Assembly (NCBI GenBank): GCA_017938925.1
Contig: JAGBAO010000013.1
Span: 413,037-477,036, forward strand
Direction of reading: 5' to 3'
DNA length: 64,000 nucleotides
Source of the DNA: Bacteroidales bacterium
Lineage (GTDB): Bacteria; Bacteroidota; Bacteroidia; Bacteroidales; UBA932
The position numbers and the translations under genes were made by a program. Of this stretch, positions 60,076-64,000 are shown in pieces (within the stretch, counting starts at the first letter, position 1; the number at the start of each line of letters is the position of its first letter). The notes beneath the pieces are model-generated. The model had not been told where the DNA came from and searched no databases. It was given only the letters and a program-made list of their open reading frames with translations.

Positions 60076-62067
60076 CTACAAAGCCTTAAGGATTTCCAGC
60101 ACCCGGTCACCCAGTTCGGACTTGACACGGATGTGGTCCTTGACCGAGGTGACGAAAGGGTTCGCCTCGAAGAAGGAGCCGCGCACCTGCATGAAGTCCT
60201 CCATCCTTTCCTCCTCGTCTCCGTCCGCACCGAAACTGGTCATCACGCTGAGAGAGAACTCCTTGCGAGCATCCTCATATATGAGGTTGTCCAGACCGAC
60301 CACCGAGCTCTTCCATCTGCTGACTATCTCCATCAGTTTCTCGGCAGAAACCGTAGCCAGATCTACATCATATTCGTTTTCCAGCACCTTGTAGGCCCAT
60401 TTCCACTCATATTCATAATAGTTCGCATGAATATCGGCGAAACGAGCATTGATGGCCTCGACGTCTGCCAGCACACCGTTCTGAACATCATCCAGAAGTG
60501 CAGATACAGCATTCTTCGGAGCTATCATTCCGGCCAGGTCCACCCAGTCTCCCTCACCGAAGTTCACCTTAGGCACAAGAGCGGCCCGCAGCTGTTCAAT
60601 GGAAGAGAATTCTGAATTCATTATCCTGGTGATCAGGGAGTTACCCAAGAACTTATCAATGGCCATCCCATAGTACTTCAGGCCGTTTTTCAAGGACGAA
60701 CTCTTGATCTTTCCGCTCTGATATGTGTAGGCGTCCGAATTCACACCGGAGACCTTCTGGAGCCGCTTGAGGATCTTCACGCCCTTGAGCATCTTGTGGA
60801 TGGTATATGGACTGAGGAGATTGTAGTTTATCTGGTCGAGTCTGTCCGGATCCTGACGGGCATCGCGACGAGGCCATTTCTTTGCATCACGGATGGTTCC
60901 CACACTCTTGAGATTGGCTCCCGGCATTATGAACGAGGTGTTCTGCTGCTCGATGAGGTAGGAGAACGGCAGATCTGACGTGTCCTGATGGCTGACGTGG
61001 CGTCCCATCACCAGCGAGAAGGCTCCCACCTTGGCCGGCCATAATATATATGAATCAGATGCAGTCTTGGCTCCCCTCTCCATGATTCCCTGATGGATAG
61101 GCCCGAGCTTGTACATATGGTTGCTCTGGTTGGATCCCGAACCGGCATTCATGAAGGAGAACATGCCGGCAATCAGGAGAGTGGACTTGTGATGGGTGAC
61201 TGTGAAAGGACCGGCAAAGATGGCACATGCCTCACCGTTTTCTCCCTGGCAGTTGCCGAAGAAAAGCGAATCGGTCGCCGAATAGTTATGTCCGAGCTGG
61301 CATGCCTGCCCTACAAAACAGCGCGAGAAAGTCACTCCATCCTCGACACTTGATCCGCTGGATATGATGAAGTCATCTCCGATGACATTGACTCCGACAT
61401 GCACGGGAGCATGCTCATTGCTGTTTATGGTTCCGTTCTTCAGACGGGAAGAGCCTTCGATCTTTGCATAATCCCCCACCTTGACATTCTTTATATAGCC
61501 TGAGTCCACGATGGTCACATTGGAACCGATGTATCCGATATCGGAGCTGACACTGTCCACATATCTTCCTATGGCTGCACGCAGATTGGCCACCATCTCC
61601 GGAAGGTGCCTGTACAGTGCCATCACATACGCCGTCTGGGCTGTCAGCCTGTCATAGATCATGACCTCGCGCCCGCCTGTTTCGTTCAGCACGGCGACTT
61701 CAACACCATTTCCAAATGAACTCAATCCATCTGTAAGAATGATGTCCACATTTTCTATGAAGGTATCACTTCCTATCTGATAGTTAGCTATATAGTTCTT
61801 TACATTCTCGATGCAGCAGTCATCACCGACATCGACATTATGCAAGGTCGCATTATATATTCCCGAATGTTTCCTGATACCTCCAGGCATATCGAAACAT
61901 TTGCTGAAGACTCCCATGCGGATATCTCCGGAGAAGCGCACGTTCCTCACATATTTCGGTATAAAACCTTCAGCTACCTTTATCCTGCCCCAGTCTTCCG
62001 CTGTGCAGGACTGAGACTTCAATATCTCTATTTCCTCAGGGGTGAGGAATCTTTGTCCATCTTTCAT
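60076..62067 (-). CDS. DUF4954-like protein with hexapeptide-repeat core
   Basis: A 663-residue cytoplasmic protein. The region about 60-330 has the period-six pattern of a left-handed beta helix (SGIYNATLHNVDVGDDCCIE, GYIGSNVTIVDSGYIKNVKV, GVNVIGDDFIISSGSSVEDG), as in sugar-nucleotide acyl- and nucleotidyltransferases. The C-terminal third is helical. The overall architecture matches DUF4954 proteins of Bacteroidota, for which no reaction is established. The start overlaps the stop of recX by 4 bases (ATGA), so it is translationally coupled to recX and lies in an operon with the outer-membrane protein gene upstream. Confidence 0.8.
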   Translation of the reverse strand: MKDGQRFLTPEEIEILKSQSCTAEDWGRIKVAEGFIPKYVRNVRFSGDIRMGVFSKCFDMPGGIRKHSGIYNATLHNVDVGDDCCIENVKNYIANYQIGSDTFIENVDIILTDGLSSFGNGVEVAVLNETGGREVMIYDRLTAQTAYVMALYRHLPEMVANLRAAIGRYVDSVSSDIGYIGSNVTIVDSGYIKNVKVGDYAKIEGSSRLKNGTINSNEHAPVHVGVNVIGDDFIISSGSSVEDGVTFSRCFVGQACQLGHNYSATDSLFFGNCQGENGEACAIFAGPFTVTHHKSTLLIAGMFSFMNAGSGSNQSNHMYKLGPIHQGIMERGAKTASDSYILWPAKVGAFSLVMGRHVSHQDTSDLPFSYLIEQQNTSFIMPGANLKSVGTIRDAKKWPRRDARQDPDRLDQINYNLLSPYTIHKMLKGVKILKRLQKVSGVNSDAYTYQSGKIKSSSLKNGLKYYGMAIDKFLGNSLITRIMNSEFSSIEQLRAALVPKVNFGEGDWVDLAGMIAPKNAVSALLDDVQNGVLADVEAINARFADIHANYYEYEWKWAYKVLENEYDVDLATVSAEKLMEIVSRWKSSVVGLDNLIYEDARKEFSLSVMTSFGADGDEEERMEDFMQVRGSFFEANPFVTSVKDHIRVKSELGDRVLEILKAL

Positions 62068-62519
62068 ATGTCCGTTTTATATTTATCAATTACATCAACT
62101 ACTTCGTCGTACTGATACCCTCTTCCAAGTCCAAAACGAAGAAGCTTCAACCTGGCCTGCGGATCATCCTTCAGAGACTTCGCCTTGGCCGCCATCAGCC
62201 TTTCCAGCCGCTGGCCCGCCCTGGCTTCATCAATTTCCGCCAAGGCCAGGGATATGGTCTCGCGAGGGATTCCCTTGCCGGAAAGCATATACCTGATCTT
62301 TGTCCCGCCCCAACCGGAAATCATCGACTTTTCCCGTGCATATGCAGTGGCGTAGCGAAGATCATCCACATACTTTTCCGCAACCAGCGCATCCAGAATC
62401 TCCTTTGCGCCTTCACGGTCACCATCCAAGGCCTCACCAGCCTTCTTCAATATGTCCGCACTGCAATACTCCCTGCGGGAACATTGCCGTCGCAGCCTGT
62501 TCAACAACTTATCCTTCAT
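62064..62519 (-). CDS. recX: Regulatory protein RecX
   Basis: A 151-residue protein with the tandem three-helix repeats of RecX: CSRREYCSADILKKAGEALD, YVDDLRYATAYAREKSMISG, then GGTKIRYMLSGKGIPRETIS. It modulates RecA filaments in recombination and the SOS response. ATG 62519 leaves a 1-base gap to the preceding gene; a longer in-frame extension upstream would overlap that gene by 38 bases and is not needed. recA is not in the window. Confidence 0.9.
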   Translation of the reverse strand: MKDKLLNRLRRQCSRREYCSADILKKAGEALDGDREGAKEILDALVAEKYVDDLRYATAYAREKSMISGWGGTKIRYMLSGKGIPRETISLALAEIDEARAGQRLERLMAAKAKSLKDDPQARLKLLRFGLGRGYQYDEVVDVIDKYKTDI

Positions 62520-62520
62520 T

Positions 62521-64000
62521 CTAAAAATTATATCCTGCACTAAGGTAGATGCCCACACGGTTTGTCAGGTTCGACCAGTGCACATTCGCCTTCAAAGGTC
62601 CGAAAATGGTGTCGAAGGCATATTCTATTCCAGCTCCGAAGTATCCCAGTCCATTGCCATAGGTTCTGAAAGAGTCACAATCCCTGGCATAATTCACTAT
62701 TCCTGTGATATAATGGTTCTTCACGACCCTGAACCTGTAGTCAGTCCTGAATATGGTCAGAATGTTCTTCATGGCAGACAGATTGGTTATGCCTATGAAC
62801 GGCATCTGCTGATCCACATATCTTCCAGCCAAAGAACCTCCGACCGCATTGAAATACGGAACAGGGATTTCATTTCCAAGAAGGAACCTGACATTGAAGG
62901 ATGGGATAAAGGCGAACAGACGTCCCACAGGAAGAACGACCTTGGCATCAGCCTGTACTGTCTGGAATCCACGCACATGGTTGGGAAAACCGGCAAAAGT
63001 CCATGAATATGAAGCACCTGCATTGACTCCCTTCGTGGGGAAATATCCGTCATCAAATGTATCTGTCCTGGCATCTGCAAACAAGGAGCTGAAATTATTC
63101 CTGACAAGCCCCATGTCATAATCTCCCATTATCTGTGAGGACTTGAGATTTCTGACATTGAAATACTCACTCCTCACTCCGCCTTTGATGTCCAGCCACT
63201 TCCACTTGATGTTGGAGACGTAGAACTCCAGACGGGCATTAAGGAAGTTGAAATTCAGGTCATTCTCTCTGAAATTCAGCAGATTCATATCAGTCCAGCG
63301 GACCGAGGCAGCTGCGTTCATAGTCGGAATCTTCGGAGTGTCATAAGACCAATGAATCTGCATATAAGGATTCGCTCCAACCTTTCCCACCAGATCCAGC
63401 TTATGTCCCTGCAGTCTGTGCGCATTGAATCCCAGATTCAGCAGCACTGACACAATCTCTTCGGTATCGGCTCGCACTCCCAGTCCCAGCTGATGTACAG
63501 GACCTTTCTTGCAGTTCAGCACGAGACGGAAAGGCTCCTTTTCTCCAAGAAGCTCATATGTGACATAATCATATGCCTGGGTGCTGTAGATCTGAGCGAC
63601 TATGTGATCCAGATCGGCCCGGCTAATCTTCTGCCCGAACTTCAGGTGCAGCCTGCTCTTGAGCATTTCCTTCTCCTTAGGCAGCACTCCCTTCACATCC
63701 ACCTCCGCAATCATCAGCGAATCAGCATGAAAATCGAAGGCCTTAGGCTTTCTCATGCTGACATAATCCTCGCGTGTCCTTCTGGCTACCTCTCTCAGCA
63801 GGGAATCCTGAGCCTGGGCCGCCTGCCAGCCACGCATCATGATGGTATCAACTGCATCCTTATTGAAACTCAAGGAGTTGAATTCCGGGAGAAGAGGCTT
63901 TATCGTCACGTCAGGAATAAGGATGTTCTTTTCATATGAATCCCTTCCCAGCATGTCTATTCCCTGGACGATGATATCCGCTATATTATTGACGCTCATA
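62521..64000 (-). CDS. Patatin-like phospholipase/BamA-type outer-membrane protein, 5' end outside window
   Basis: The C-terminal 493 or so residues of a larger protein open at the window edge. Residues about 30-60 of the visible part (DVTIKPLLPEFNSLSFNKDAV, IMMRGWQAA) look like the end of a patatin phospholipase domain. A POTRA-like module (about 85-165; IAEVDVKGVLPKEKEMLKSR, GKKI-like HLKFGQKISRADLDHIVAQI) and a 16-stranded barrel of the Omp85/BamA kind follow, ending in Phe (GIYLSAGYNF). This is the PlpD-type arrangement. The catalytic Ser and Asp of the patatin domain must lie outside the window. The gene is upstream of recX. Confidence 0.8.
   Translation of the reverse strand, partial: MSVNNIADIIVQGIDMLGRDSYEKNILIPDVTIKPLLPEFNSLSFNKDAVDTIMMRGWQAAQAQDSLLREVARRTREDYVSMRKPKAFDFHADSLMIAEVDVKGVLPKEKEMLKSRLHLKFGQKISRADLDHIVAQIYSTQAYDYVTYELLGEKEPFRLVLNCKKGPVHQLGLGVRADTEEIVSVLLNLGFNAHRLQGHKLDLVGKVGANPYMQIHWSYDTPKIPTMNAAASVRWTDMNLLNFRENDLNFNFLNARLEFYVSNIKWKWLDIKGGVRSEYFNVRNLKSSQIMGDYDMGLVRNNFSSLFADARTDTFDDGYFPTKGVNAGASYSWTFAGFPNHVRGFQTVQADAKVVLPVGRLFAFIPSFNVRFLLGNEIPVPYFNAVGGSLAGRYVDQQMPFIGITNLSAMKNILTIFRTDYRFRVVKNHYITGIVNYARDCDSFRTYGNGLGYFGAGIEYAFDTIFGPLKANVHWSNLTNRVGIYLSAGYNF

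Overview
The window is chromosomal DNA of a member of the Bacteroidota, almost certainly order Bacteroidales. Evidence for this: a SusC/SusD pair with BACON and leucine-rich-repeat lipoproteins, fimbrillin-type (DUF4493/DUF4906-like) lipoproteins, a GH95 fucosidase, a sodium-pumping Nqr complex, and start regions preceded by the Bacteroidota -7 promoter element TAnnTTTG rather than by a sigma-70 -10 box. Base composition is moderate. I cannot name a genus from the sequence alone. I saw no rRNA, tRNA, CRISPR array or prophage.

Layout. 1-2.3 kb: a TPM-domain membrane protein, a strong terminator, a 145-bp MITE-like element and a toxin-antitoxin-like pair. 2.3-8.6 kb (minus): a DPP IV-type peptidase carrying in-frame repeat insertions, then an operon of a 4HB/HAMP-like membrane protein, TrkH and a RecD-like helicase. 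8.6-11 kb (plus): GH95 alpha-L-fucosidase. 11-13.4 kb (minus): a TonB-dependent receptor. 13.4-29.4 kb (minus): a nine-gene locus of SusC, SusD, a DUF4984-like lipoprotein, a BACON lipoprotein, two LRR lipoproteins, a subtilisin, a DUF1573 protein and a small lipoprotein. It contains no carbohydrate-active enzyme, so it looks like a protein or peptide acquisition system. 29.5-33.8 kb: two fimbrillin-like lipoproteins. 33.9-36.4 kb: PcrA helicase. 36.6-42.5 kb (plus): complete nqrABCDEF ending in a clear terminator. 42.5-44.4 kb: two Stealth-family glycosyl-phosphate transferases. 44.6-47.6 kb (plus): a beta-barrel protein and two fimbrial-anchor-like lipoproteins, the last running antisense into uvrA. 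47.4-53.7 kb (minus): uvrA, pgi, umuC, umuD. 53.85 kb onward (plus): a Mom/GNAT-like protein divergent from umuD, then purC. 55.8-60.1 kb: a REP-associated tyrosine transposase (RAYT), a small HTH regulator and three exported proteins, with a 121-bp double-hairpin repeat at both ends. 60.1-64 kb (minus): a patatin/BamA-like outer-membrane protein (truncated by the window end), recX and a DUF4954-like protein.

The most interesting structures are these. First, a repeat family of two near-identical double hairpins next to the RAYT gene and at 59.95 kb, plus a diverged inverted third copy at 4.7 kb. Second, two identically built 36-bp dyads, 51 bp apart, between umuDC and the divergent Mom/GNAT-like gene, each beside one of the two promoters; they look like operators of a damage-response switch. 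Third, the SusCD-subtilisin-LRR-BACON locus. Fourth, dispersed palindromic repeats inserted in frame into two proteins.
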